Below are positions 57,706 through 64,000 of a DNA stretch of 64,000 nucleotides, piece after piece. The notes under the pieces were generated by a model, which was not told where the DNA came from, did no database searches, and worked only from the letters and a program-made list of their open reading frames with translations. Made by a program: the position numbers and the translations under genes. Every line of letters starts with the position of its first letter. Position 1 is the first letter of the stretch. The DNA comes from Gammaproteobacteria bacterium (GTDB lineage Bacteria > Pseudomonadota > Gammaproteobacteria > Steroidobacterales > Steroidobacteraceae), in NCBI GenBank assembly GCA_028293745.1, contig JAQGOF010000127.1, positions 1 through 64,000 on the forward strand. Reading direction: 5' to 3'.

Positions 57706-58506
57706 ATGCCGGCCAAGAAACCCGCGCCCAAGGCCGCGAAGGGTAAAAAGGCGGCAAGCCGACCACCGGCCCATAGGCCCACGGTGGCCCGCAAGCCCGC
57801 CGAGCGCGTCAAGGTCGTCGCGGCGGCACACGTGCGCCAAAGCGCGGTCGCGCCTAAAAAGGCGGTTCCGCACCGATCCACCCCCACGACGGAAGAAACA
57901 ATCGAGATGCGAAAGGCTGCAGAGCCGGTCCCCGAGACGCCTGTGAACCCGGTGCCGAGTGCTTCAAGTCAGGCTTCTTCTATTCAGATAGCGGTCCCGC
58001 CGCGTGCGAGCCCAGTGCTTCAGTCTGCCGTGGATTCCGACGACGGCGACTCCGGAGAGCCTGGTAGCCTGCTTGCGGGTCCCCGCAACGTACAGCCCTA
58101 TATCGTCAAGCGCGGCGAGCTCTACATGGGCAAGCCGCAGCTGGAACACTTCCGGCAGATTCTGGAAAGCTGGAAGCGCGACCTCATGGTCGAGGTAGAC
58201 AGAACTGTCTCCCACATGAAGGACGAAGCGGCGAACTTCCCCGATCCCAACGACCGAGCGACGCAGGAAGAGGAATTCAGCCTCGAGCTGCGTACGCGCG
58301 ATCGCGAGCGCAAGCTGATCCGCAAGATCGACGAAGCTCTCAAGCGGATCGAGGACGGCTCGTACGGCTATTGCCTCGAGACAGGCGAGGAAATCGGCGT
58401 GAAGCGCCTGGAAGCGCGGCCGGTGGCCACCCTGAGCATCGAGGCCCAGGAGCGCCGGGAGAGGCGCGAACGTCAGTACGGCGACCGAGACGACCGCTAC
58501 CGGTGA
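57706..58506 (+). CDS. dksA: DksA-type transcription factor with long N-terminal extension and reduced zinc site
   Basis: Protein of 266 residues; about 125 residues of Lys/Ala/Pro-rich extension precede a DksA core of normal length. The coiled-coil tip with FPDPNDRATQEEEFSLELRT keeps the two tip aspartates and Ala needed for action on RNA polymerase with ppGpp. The globular zinc finger reads C-L-E-T, 17 residues, then S-I-E-A, so only the first of the four usual cysteines remains. It should fold without zinc, like the Cys-poor DksA2 type. AGGAG lies six bases before ATG 57706. gluQ follows, an arrangement also seen in E. coli. Confidence 0.88.
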   Translation: MPAKKPAPKAAKGKKAASRPPAHRPTVARKPAERVKVVAAAHVRQSAVAPKKAVPHRSTPTTEETIEMRKAAEPVPETPVNPVPSASSQASSIQIAVPPRASPVLQSAVDSDDGDSGEPGSLLAGPRNVQPYIVKRGELYMGKPQLEHFRQILESWKRDLMVEVDRTVSHMKDEAANFPDPNDRATQEEEFSLELRTRDRERKLIRKIDEALKRIEDGSYGYCLETGEEIGVKRLEARPVATLSIEAQERRERRERQYGDRDDRYR

Positions 58507-58585
58507 TCGGCGTCCCGCCGACCAAGCCCTCGCGGCGCCAGCGGCCTGCGAGCGGGGGACTGCAGCCGGCCCATTAAGGCCGTAC

Positions 58586-59497
58586 ATAGGCCGCTTCGCC
58601 CCCTCCCCGACGGGCGACCTGCACCTCGGCTCGCTCCTGGCGGCCGTCGGAAGCTACCTCGATGCCCGCCACCACGGTGGCCAGTGGCTGCTGCGGATCG
58701 AGGATCTGGACAATCCCCGCGTCGTACCTGGCAGTGCCGACCGGATCATGCGCACGCTGGAGGGATTCGGCATGCATTGGGACGGCGAAGTCATCTACCA
58801 GAGCCGCCGGATCCCCCTTTACCGGGCGGCGCTGGAGCGGCTCGCGGCCGGCGGCCACACCTTCCAATGCAGTTGCTCGCGCCGGGAGTTGGGTAGCAAC
58901 GAAGACACCGGTTACCCTGGAACCTGCCGCGCGGGACCAACACGAAGCGGCGTTCCGACCGCCACCCGCTTCCGCTGCGCCGGCGAGTCCGTGGTGTTAT
59001 TTGACGATCGAGTACAAGGGCCCTGCCGGTTCGAGCAGCGTGAGCTGGGCGACTTTGTGATCAAACGCAAGGACGAAATCATCGCCTACCAACTCGCTGT
59101 GGTGGTGGACGACCAGGCGCAGCAGGTGTCAAACGTGGTGCGCGGCGCCGATCTGCTCCCCAGCACGGGGTGGCAAATCGCGCTGCAAGGGGCGCTCGGA
59201 AGCCCAACGCCGGGCTACGCACACCTGCCGCTGGTACTGCAGAAAAACCACGAAAAGCTCGGTAAATCCCGGCATTCCGTGCCTGTTGAGCCTGCACTCG
59301 CGAGTTCCTGCCTGACAGCCGTGCTGCGCCTGCTCACGCAACCGTTTCCGGCGGAGTTGGAAAATGACACACCGGCGCGGCTGCTGGCGTGGGCTGCACG
59401 CAACTGGAGTGTGGAAGCGTTCGCAGGTGTGCGCAGTGTCACGGCCTGTGACACTGCGCGCGCAAAAAAGTTGGGTCCAACGCGGAATATGGACTAA
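58586..59497 (+). CDS. gluQ: glutamyl-Q tRNA(Asp) synthetase (start uncertain)
   Basis: Product of about 303 residues homologous to GluQ-RS, which attaches Glu to queuosine in tRNA-Asp. The HIGH-type motif is in GRFAPSPTGDLHLGSLLAAV, followed by LLRIEDLDNPRVVPG, a Cys pair CSCSRREL, and an altered KMSKS-like GKSRHS. No ATG, GTG or TTG occurs in frame ahead of GRFAPSP; the first is ATG 58748, which would delete the active-site motif. ATA at 58586 lies six bases after an AAGG sequence and is my best guess. It follows dksA by 79 bases. QueF, upstream, makes the precursor of the modified base. Confidence 0.75.
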   Translation: MGRFAPSPTGDLHLGSLLAAVGSYLDARHHGGQWLLRIEDLDNPRVVPGSADRIMRTLEGFGMHWDGEVIYQSRRIPLYRAALERLAAGGHTFQCSCSRRELGSNEDTGYPGTCRAGPTRSGVPTATRFRCAGESVVLFDDRVQGPCRFEQRELGDFVIKRKDEIIAYQLAVVVDDQAQQVSNVVRGADLLPSTGWQIALQGALGSPTPGYAHLPLVLQKNHEKLGKSRHSVPVEPALASSCLTAVLRLLTQPFPAELENDTPARLLAWAARNWSVEAFAGVRSVTACDTARAKKLGPTRNMD

Positions 59498-59567
59498 GGT
59501 AGGTAGTCACGCCGATCCTGACGCCCTGGGACTGGGAACGTCCCGAACACACACGAGGGCTGTGAGA

Positions 59568-60059
59568 ATGAGCGAACCGCGAACGATCAAGAAATACCCT
59601 AACAGACGGTTGTACGACACAGTTGAAAGTCGTTACATCACGCTTGCTGACATCCGGAGGTTGGTCATCGATCGAATTGATTTCGTGGTAATGGACAAAA
59701 AAACACAGGAGGACATTACACGCTCGATTCTGTTGCAGGTCATCGCCGAGCAGGAACATGGCGGCGAGCCCCTGATGAGCCGCGACTTTCTCTCGCAGAT
59801 CATCCGCTCCTACGGCGGTGCAATGCAGGGAATGATCGGAAGCTATCTCGAACAGAGCCTCAAGCTCTTTGCGGGCCAGCAGCGTGACGCTCGAGAGCGC
59901 ATCAAGAGCGTTGGCGATGCCGAATCCGCGGAAGCAGTGAATCACCTGGCGCAGCGCAATTACCAGCGCTGGCGTTCGGTGCAAGACGAGATCTACCGCA
60001 CGCTGATGAACGCAGCGGCGCGGGGGCGATCCGAGGTTGAGACCCTGGAGGGTCAGTAA
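59568..60059 (+). CDS. phaR: polyhydroxyalkanoate synthesis repressor PhaR
   Basis: Protein of 163 residues. The DNA-binding N-terminus EPRTIKKYPNRRLYDTVESR followed by YITLADIRRLV is the hallmark of PhaR, and the PHB-binding part continues with MDKKTQEDITRSILLQVI. It binds PHA granules and represses phasin genes. No phaC, phaA, phaB or phasin gene is in the window. ATG 59568 lies 70 bases after gluQ. The C-terminal 60 residues are helical and charged. Confidence 0.93.
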   Translation: MSEPRTIKKYPNRRLYDTVESRYITLADIRRLVIDRIDFVVMDKKTQEDITRSILLQVIAEQEHGGEPLMSRDFLSQIIRSYGGAMQGMIGSYLEQSLKLFAGQQRDARERIKSVGDAESAEAVNHLAQRNYQRWRSVQDEIYRTLMNAAARGRSEVETLEGQ

Positions 60060-60158
60060 CCTCGAAGCTGATGGGAAATCGATGCCCCTGGGGGTCTCGG
60101 GGGCATCGCATTCCTGCCATTTCTGCCAGGCCAGGCGGCACAGGTGCCGCCCCGCTGA

Positions 60159-62246
60159 CTAGGCAGCGTCCACGTCCCGCATGGACAGGCGGATACGCCC
60201 CTGGCGGTCCACTTCCAGCACCTTCACCCTGATCACATCCCCCTCCTTGAGCTTGTCGCTGACACGCTCGACCCGCTCGTTCGAGATTTGCGAGATGTGC
60301 ACCAGGCCGTCGCGGCCCGGCAGGATGGTTACGAACGCGCCGAAGTCCATCAGCCGCGCCACCTTGCCTTCGTAGATGCGACCGACTTCGACGTCGGCCG
60401 TGATCAGCTCGACGCGCCGCTGCGCTTCGCGCCCGGCAGCACCACTGACCGAAGCAATCTTGACGGTGCCATCGTTCTCGATGTCGATCGTCGTGCCGGT
60501 CTCTTCCGTGATCTGGCGGATGACGGCACCGCCTTTACCGATGACGTCACGGATCTTCTCCGGATCGATCTTCAACGTGATGATCGAAGGCGCCCACTCG
60601 GACATCTTGCCGCGCGGTTCCTGGATCACCTTGCTCATCTCGCCCAGGATGTGCAGGCGTCCGTCACGGGCCTGCTCGAGCGCCACCTTCATGATCTCGG
60701 GGGTGACGCCCTCGACCTTGATGTCCATCTGCAGGGCAGTCACGCCCTCTTTGGTGCCGGCAACCTTGAAATCCATGTCGCCGAGGTGGTCTTCGTCACC
60801 GAGGATATCGGTGAGCACCTTGAAACGGCCGCCTTCGAGCACCAGGCCCATCGCAACACCTGCGACTGGGGCCTTGATCGGGACGCCGGCGTCCATCAGG
60901 GACAACGACGTGCCGCAAACGCTGGCCATCGAGCTCGAGCCGTTGGATTCGAGAATCTCGGACACGATGCGAATGACGTAGGGGAAGGTCTCCATGTCGG
61001 GCATCACGGCCTTGACGCCGCGGCGCGCAAGGTTGCCGTGACCAATCTCACGACGCTTGGGTGACCCCATCATTCCCGTCTCGCCAACGGAGAACGGCGG
61101 GAAGTTGTAGTGGAGCATGAACGGCTCACGGTGCTCGCCCATCAGACCGTCAATGATCTGAGCATCGCGAGTCGTCCCGAGCGTCGTGACGACCAACGCC
61201 TGAGTTTCGCCACGTGTGAAGAGGGCGGAACCGTGAGTACGCGGCAGCACACCCACTTTGGTGGTGATCGGGCGAACCGTCTTGACGTCACGCCCGTCGA
61301 TGCGCGGCTCGCCATTCAGAATGCGCTGGCGAACGATGTTGCTTTCCAGCTTGAAGAGCGCGTTTTCGACCTGTTCCGCGGTGTATTTGGGGCTATCGCC
61401 GCTCGCAAGTGTGGCGAGAGTCTGGGCCTTGATCTCCCCGATCCGTGCATAGCGCTGCTGCTTCTCGCTGATGGAGTAAGCCTGACCCATTGCGGCATGC
61501 GCGTGCAGTGCGACGGCGCTGGCGAGATCGGCGTTCTCGGCCGGCGCTTCCCACGTCCAACGCGGCTTGCCGACCTCGGCCGCCAGCTCCTTGATCGCGC
61601 GGATCGCAACCTGCATCTGCTCGTGTCCAAACACGACCGAACCCAACATCACTTCTTCCGAAAGCCCGTTGGCTTCGGACTCCACCATCAGCACCGCCTT
61701 TTCCGTACCTGCGACCACCAGGTTCAGCGCGGATTCGGACAGTTCCTTGGCGGGGGGATTCAACAGGTACTTGCCGTCCTTGTAGCCGACGCGCGCAGCG
61801 CCGATCGGACCGTTGAAAGGAATGCCGGAGATTGCGAGTGCGGCCGACGCACCGATCAGTGCCGGAATGTCCGGATCGATCTCGGGATCCACTGACAGTA
61901 CGGTCGCAACAACCTGGACGTCGTTCAAGAAACCATCCGGAAACAACGGACGGATGGGACGGTCGATGAGACGCGAGGTGAGCGTCTCCTTCTCAGTGGG
62001 CCGGCCTTCACGCTTGAAGAAACCACCCGGAATTCTGCCTGCTGCGTATGTCTTTTCGACGTAGTTGACAGTCAGGGGGAAAAAATCGCGTCCTGGCCGG
62101 GGCGTACGCTCCCCAACAGCAGTGACGAGGACGGTGGTATCGCCCATGGAAACTTTTACGGCCCCGTCGGCCTGGCGTGCCATCTCGCCGGTCTCAATGG
62201 TGACGGTGTGCGGACCGTACTGAAATGACTTGCTAACAGCTCTCAA
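60159..62246 (-). CDS. pnp: polynucleotide phosphorylase
   Basis: Protein of 695 residues. Two RNase PH-like domains (about 1-230 and 310-545; [18 protein letters not shown] marks the second), then a KH domain ([19 protein letters not shown]) and an S1 domain ([20 protein letters not shown]). It degrades RNA by phosphorolysis in the degradosome and trims 3' ends. The start is TTG 62246 ([11 protein letters not shown]), with GAGGA eight bases upstream. It follows rpsO by 78 bases, with a strong hairpin between. Confidence 0.96.
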   Translation of the reverse strand: MRAVSKSFQYGPHTVTIETGEMARQADGAVKVSMGDTTVLVTAVGERTPRPGRDFFPLTVNYVEKTYAAGRIPGGFFKREGRPTEKETLTSRLIDRPIRPLFPDGFLNDVQVVATVLSVDPEIDPDIPALIGASAALAISGIPFNGPIGAARVGYKDGKYLLNPPAKELSESALNLVVAGTEKAVLMVESEANGLSEEVMLGSVVFGHEQMQVAIRAIKELAAEVGKPRWTWEAPAENADLASAVALHAHAAMGQAYSISEKQQRYARIGEIKAQTLATLASGDSPKYTAEQVENALFKLESNIVRQRILNGEPRIDGRDVKTVRPITTKVGVLPRTHGSALFTRGETQALVVTTLGTTRDAQIIDGLMGEHREPFMLHYNFPPFSVGETGMMGSPKRREIGHGNLARRGVKAVMPDMETFPYVIRIVSEILESNGSSSMASVCGTSLSLMDAGVPIKAPVAGVAMGLVLEGGRFKVLTDILGDEDHLGDMDFKVAGTKEGVTALQMDIKVEGVTPEIMKVALEQARDGRLHILGEMSKVIQEPRGKMSEWAPSIITLKIDPEKIRDVIGKGGAVIRQITEETGTTIDIENDGTVKIASVSGAAGREAQRRVELITADVEVGRIYEGKVARLMDFGAFVTILPGRDGLVHISQISNERVERVSDKLKEGDVIRVKVLEVDRQGRIRLSMRDVDAA

Positions 62247-62283
62247 GCTTCAATCCTCGATTTGGAAAACGGTGGGCGAAAGC

Positions 62284-62317
62284 ACAAGGGCCGCTCGCGT
62301 GGTGCGGCGGCCCTTGT
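62284..62317 (-). terminator. rpsO-pnp intergenic hairpin
   Basis: ACAAGGGCCGC (62284-62294) and GCGGCCCTTGT (62307-62317) form a perfect 11-base stem with a 12-base loop. In transcript direction it follows the rpsO stop by 7 bases and is followed by only a weak T-rich stretch. In E. coli the same gap has the rpsO terminator and an RNase III site that controls pnp. Confidence 0.65.
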
Positions 62318-62324
62318 AGTTGCT

Positions 62325-62594
62325 TCAGCGACGAAGCCCCAGTCGCTCGACGAGCTCCTGGTACTTCTGTGGTTGGGTCGATTTCAGGTAATCGAGGAGC
62401 TTGCGGCGTTGGTTCACGAGCTTCACGAGCCCGCGCCGCGAGGAATGATCGCGCTTGTGTGCGGTAAAGTGCTCACCCAGTCCATTGATCCGCTCCGAGA
62501 GGAGCGCCACCTGAACTTCCGGGGAGCCGGTATCCGACGTGTCACGGCGAAACTGCGCGACGATTCCGCCTTTTTTCTCAACTGTTAAAGCCAT
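62325..62594 (-). CDS. rpsO: 30S ribosomal protein S15
   Basis: Protein of 89 residues, normal length. It binds the central domain of 16S rRNA; in E. coli it also represses its own mRNA through a pseudoknot. Segments are [40 protein letters not shown] and [17 protein letters not shown] 62594 ([15 protein letters not shown]) is fixed by the conserved N-terminus; the frame open to 62705 is not part of the gene. It lies 404 bases downstream of truB, with a small opposite-strand gene between. Confidence 0.97.
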   Translation of the reverse strand: MALTVEKKGGIVAQFRRDTSDTGSPEVQVALLSERINGLGEHFTAHKRDHSSRRGLVKLVNQRRKLLDYLKSTQPQKYQELVERLGLRR

Positions 62595-62742
62595 TGCGCA
62601 AACACCTAAATACTTGTCTTGTGAGCCCTTTTGGGAAGCGCGGAATTCTACCCGGTGAAGCGCCTTCGCCACAAGTTCAAACGTGTGTGGAACCGCAAGC
62701 CCCAAGCTTCGTCAAACCAGCATCACCAGGAGAAAACCCGCC

Positions 62743-63015
62743 ATGCTGCGAACCTTGCTCATCTGTGCCGTAGTCTCGGCATCTGCCATGGGATGCAGCA
62801 GCACCCCCCAGCCTCGGCCGGACGCCCCGGCGGCTGCCGCGACGACGACTCGACCGTGCGCCCTGGGTAGCGCCTCCCGCATCCCAGCGAGGCCTGACCA
62901 ATGCTCTCCTTCGCCTGGACGGACTTATTCCCAGGAGGACGTGGAGCGGACCGGTCAGACAAATGTGGCCGATGCGTTGCAGATGCTGGACCCGTCTATC
63001 ACCGTGCATCATTGA
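62743..63015 (+). CDS. small lipoprotein with TonB-plug-like C-terminus
   Basis: Predicted protein of 90 residues. Residues 1-18 form a lipoprotein signal with lipobox SAMGC, then a Pro/Ala/Thr-rich stretch. The C-terminal 30 residues (YSQEDVERTGQTNVADALQM followed by LDPSITV) closely resemble the plug motif at the start of TonB-dependent receptors. No barrel follows. AGGAG lies 10 bases before ATG 62743. It is on the strand opposite rpsO-truB and overlaps the truB end by 17 bases. A real gene is likely given signal, ribosome site and motif; function unknown. Confidence 0.62.
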   Translation: MLRTLLICAVVSASAMGCSSTPQPRPDAPAAAATTTRPCALGSASRIPARPDQCSPSPGRTYSQEDVERTGQTNVADALQMLDPSITVHH

Positions 63016-63886
63016 AGAGCCGTTTCGGGCGGACGTTCCCGGTCCCGTCTGACTCTCCAATTCCGATAAACACTCCGGCAGCGTCGTAGAGCCGCACGCG
63101 CCCGGCTGTTCCGCAATCCACCGCAGTAATCGGCTGGCCATGCCGGATCATCTCGGTCGTCCTCGAGTCGAGTGAGACGGCAGCCATGTGTTGTAACGGC
63201 GCATCAGCCGGCAGGATCACAGGCACAGTTCCCGCCTCCAACGCACGGGCAATCGACTCGAGGGTCTCCATCGGTGCATCGCCAAACGGCTCCACGTAAA
63301 CGCGCCTCAGAGACTGGACGTGCCCGCATGTCCCGAGCGCCTTGGCTATGTCCTCAGCCAATGTGCGCACGTAAGTGCCCTTGGAACACATCACCTCCAG
63401 CTCCAGGCGAGAGGAGGAGGATGTCAGCAACGCGAGGCTGAAAATCTCGATGTTTCTTGGAGCTCGCTCCACTTCAATGCCCGCGCGTGCGAGCTTGTAG
63501 AGAGGCTGGCCGTCTCGCTTCAGAGCCGAATACATGGGCGGGACCTGAGTTTGTGGCCCGTGAAACTGGCTCAGCACGTGGCTCAGGCGCGGACCATCGA
63601 ACTCGGGCACGGTCGCCGTCTCTACGACGGCACCTTCGGTATCCCCGGTCGCAGTTCGTGAGCCGAGGGCGACCGTAAAGCGGTAGAGCTTGCGCCCGGA
63701 TAGGATGTCGCCCGCGATTTTGGTGGCCTCACCCAGGCAGATCGGCAGCATGCCGGTAGCGAGCGGATCGAGACTGCCGACGTGACCGGCTTTGTCGGCG
63801 CGGAGCATCCAACGGGTTTTCTGCAGTGCCGCGTTTGACGACAGGCCGGCTGGCTTGTCGAGGAGCAGTATCCCTGACTTAAGAAT
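62999..63886 (-). CDS. truB: tRNA pseudouridine(55) synthase (start uncertain)
   Basis: About 295 residues. Motif I is SGILLLDKPAGLSSNAALQ, motif II HVGSLDPLATGMLPI with the catalytic Asp, and the C-terminus has a PUA-like segment. It makes pseudouridine 55 in the T loop of tRNA. The first in-frame ATG (63808) lies after motif I, and a TGA sits 12 codons before the conserved GILLLDKP, with no ATG, GTG or TTG between. ATT 63886, six bases after GAGGA, is the best placed start. ATT is rare but used by a few genes, for example infC. The operon order rbfA-truB-rpsO-pnp is standard. Confidence 0.8.
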   Translation of the reverse strand: MLKSGILLLDKPAGLSSNAALQKTRWMLRADKAGHVGSLDPLATGMLPICLGEATKIAGDILSGRKLYRFTVALGSRTATGDTEGAVVETATVPEFDGPRLSHVLSQFHGPQTQVPPMYSALKRDGQPLYKLARAGIEVERAPRNIEIFSLALLTSSSSRLELEVMCSKGTYVRTLAEDIAKALGTCGHVQSLRRVYVEPFGDAPMETLESIARALEAGTVPVILPADAPLQHMAAVSLDSRTTEMIRHGQPITAVDCGTAGRVRLYDAAGVFIGIGESDGTGNVRPKRLFNDAR

Positions 63887-63914
63887 TGGCTGTCCTCACC
63901 AACTGGCTGTCCTC
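63884..63914. repeat. 17-base-period duplication at the rbfA-truB junction
   Basis: On the minus strand, GAGGACAGCCAGTT (63914-63901) is followed, 17 bases on, by GAGGACAGCCAATT (63897-63884), 13 of 14 identical. The duplicated unit includes a Shine-Dalgarno core. The second copy precedes the candidate ATT start of truB; the first lies at the rbfA stop. Confidence 0.8.
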
Positions 63915-64000
63915 AACTGGACTCGTCTTCGCTCGCGCCGTCCGGATCGTCAACGTGACCCGCGCGATCGTCCTTAACAGCGCGATCAATGAGCCCCGTC
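63913..64000 (-). CDS. rbfA: ribosome-binding factor A (3' end only)
   Basis: The last 28 codons of a gene that continues beyond the window. The reading TGLIDRAVKDDRAGHVDDPD then an acidic end fits the C-terminus of RbfA, with the LIDRA segment conserved in gammaproteobacteria. RbfA matures the 16S rRNA 5' helix in the cold. The position upstream of truB supports the call; the homology alone is short. Confidence 0.65.
   Translation of the reverse strand, partial: TGLIDRAVKDDRAGHVDDPDGASEDESS

Overview
The window is 64 kb of GC-rich chromosomal DNA from a gammaproteobacterium. The evidence is a ZipA-type division protein beside LigA and Smc, the serC/pheA/aroA/cmk/rpsA/ihfB/lapB run next to gyrA, ubiG, a single-domain YciK, short BolA and LapB, and the rbfA-truB-rpsO-pnp order. 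Gene order and the small accessory proteins remind me of the Steroidobacter/Nevskia/Xanthomonad side of the class, but the species cannot be fixed from the sequence. No tRNA, rRNA, insertion sequence, integrase or CRISPR array was seen.

Layout. (1) 1-12.3 kb is a catabolic island with two divergent transcription units sharing one intergenic promoter region (about 4.74-4.77 kb). Leftward run an isatin-hydrolase-like cyclase and both subunits of an indolepyruvate-type 2-oxoacid oxidoreductase. Rightward run a fused monooxygenase/Old-Yellow-Enzyme protein of the 2-aminobenzoyl-CoA (or salicylyl-CoA) type, an SDR, a MarR regulator, an enoyl-CoA hydratase homologue, an acyl-CoA dehydrogenase, a Rid-family protein and a second Old-Yellow-Enzyme. 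The tail of a glutaryl-CoA-dehydrogenase-like gene sits at the left edge. Together they suggest aerobic CoA-dependent breakdown of an indole-derived aromatic, entering through isatinate or 2-aminobenzoyl-CoA. (2) 12.3-15.1 kb holds a Tat-type HiPIP with a TetR regulator, a small membrane protein, ApbE and a DUF2934 protein. (3) 15.2-22.8 kb is a self-regulated MacB-like ABC exporter operon: sigma-54 promoter with upstream repeats, HlyD adaptor, ATPase, two FtsX-type permeases, NtrC-type activator, histidine kinase. (4) 22.7-35.4 kb (minus strand) is housekeeping: gyrA, serC, serA, pheA, aroA, cmk, rpsA, ihfB, lapB, galU. (5) 35.5-41.4 kb (plus): a degenerate MtaD homologue, ubiG, rmuC, a squalene/phytoene-synthase-like protein, yciK, a second MarR. 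(6) 41.3-47.4 kb (minus): RluB-like protein with a 14-residue repeat domain, scpB, scpA, trpS, a YciO/Sua5 protein. (7) 47.5-50.6 kb (plus): yciB, bolA, a lipoprotein prolyl isomerase, a glycine-rich exported protein. (8) 50.6-57.2 kb (minus): ligA, zipA, smc. (9) 57.2-60.1 kb (plus): queF, dksA homologue, gluQ, phaR. (10) 60.1-64 kb (minus): pnp, rpsO, truB, rbfA, with a small lipoprotein on the opposite strand.

Points that stand out: the composite aromatic pathway; the sigma-54 exporter control region; two housekeeping-position homologues that have lost catalytic residues (MtaD-like and RluB-like); a DksA homologue with only one zinc-site cysteine; and two conserved genes (gluQ, truB) without an ATG, GTG or TTG ahead of their first conserved motif.
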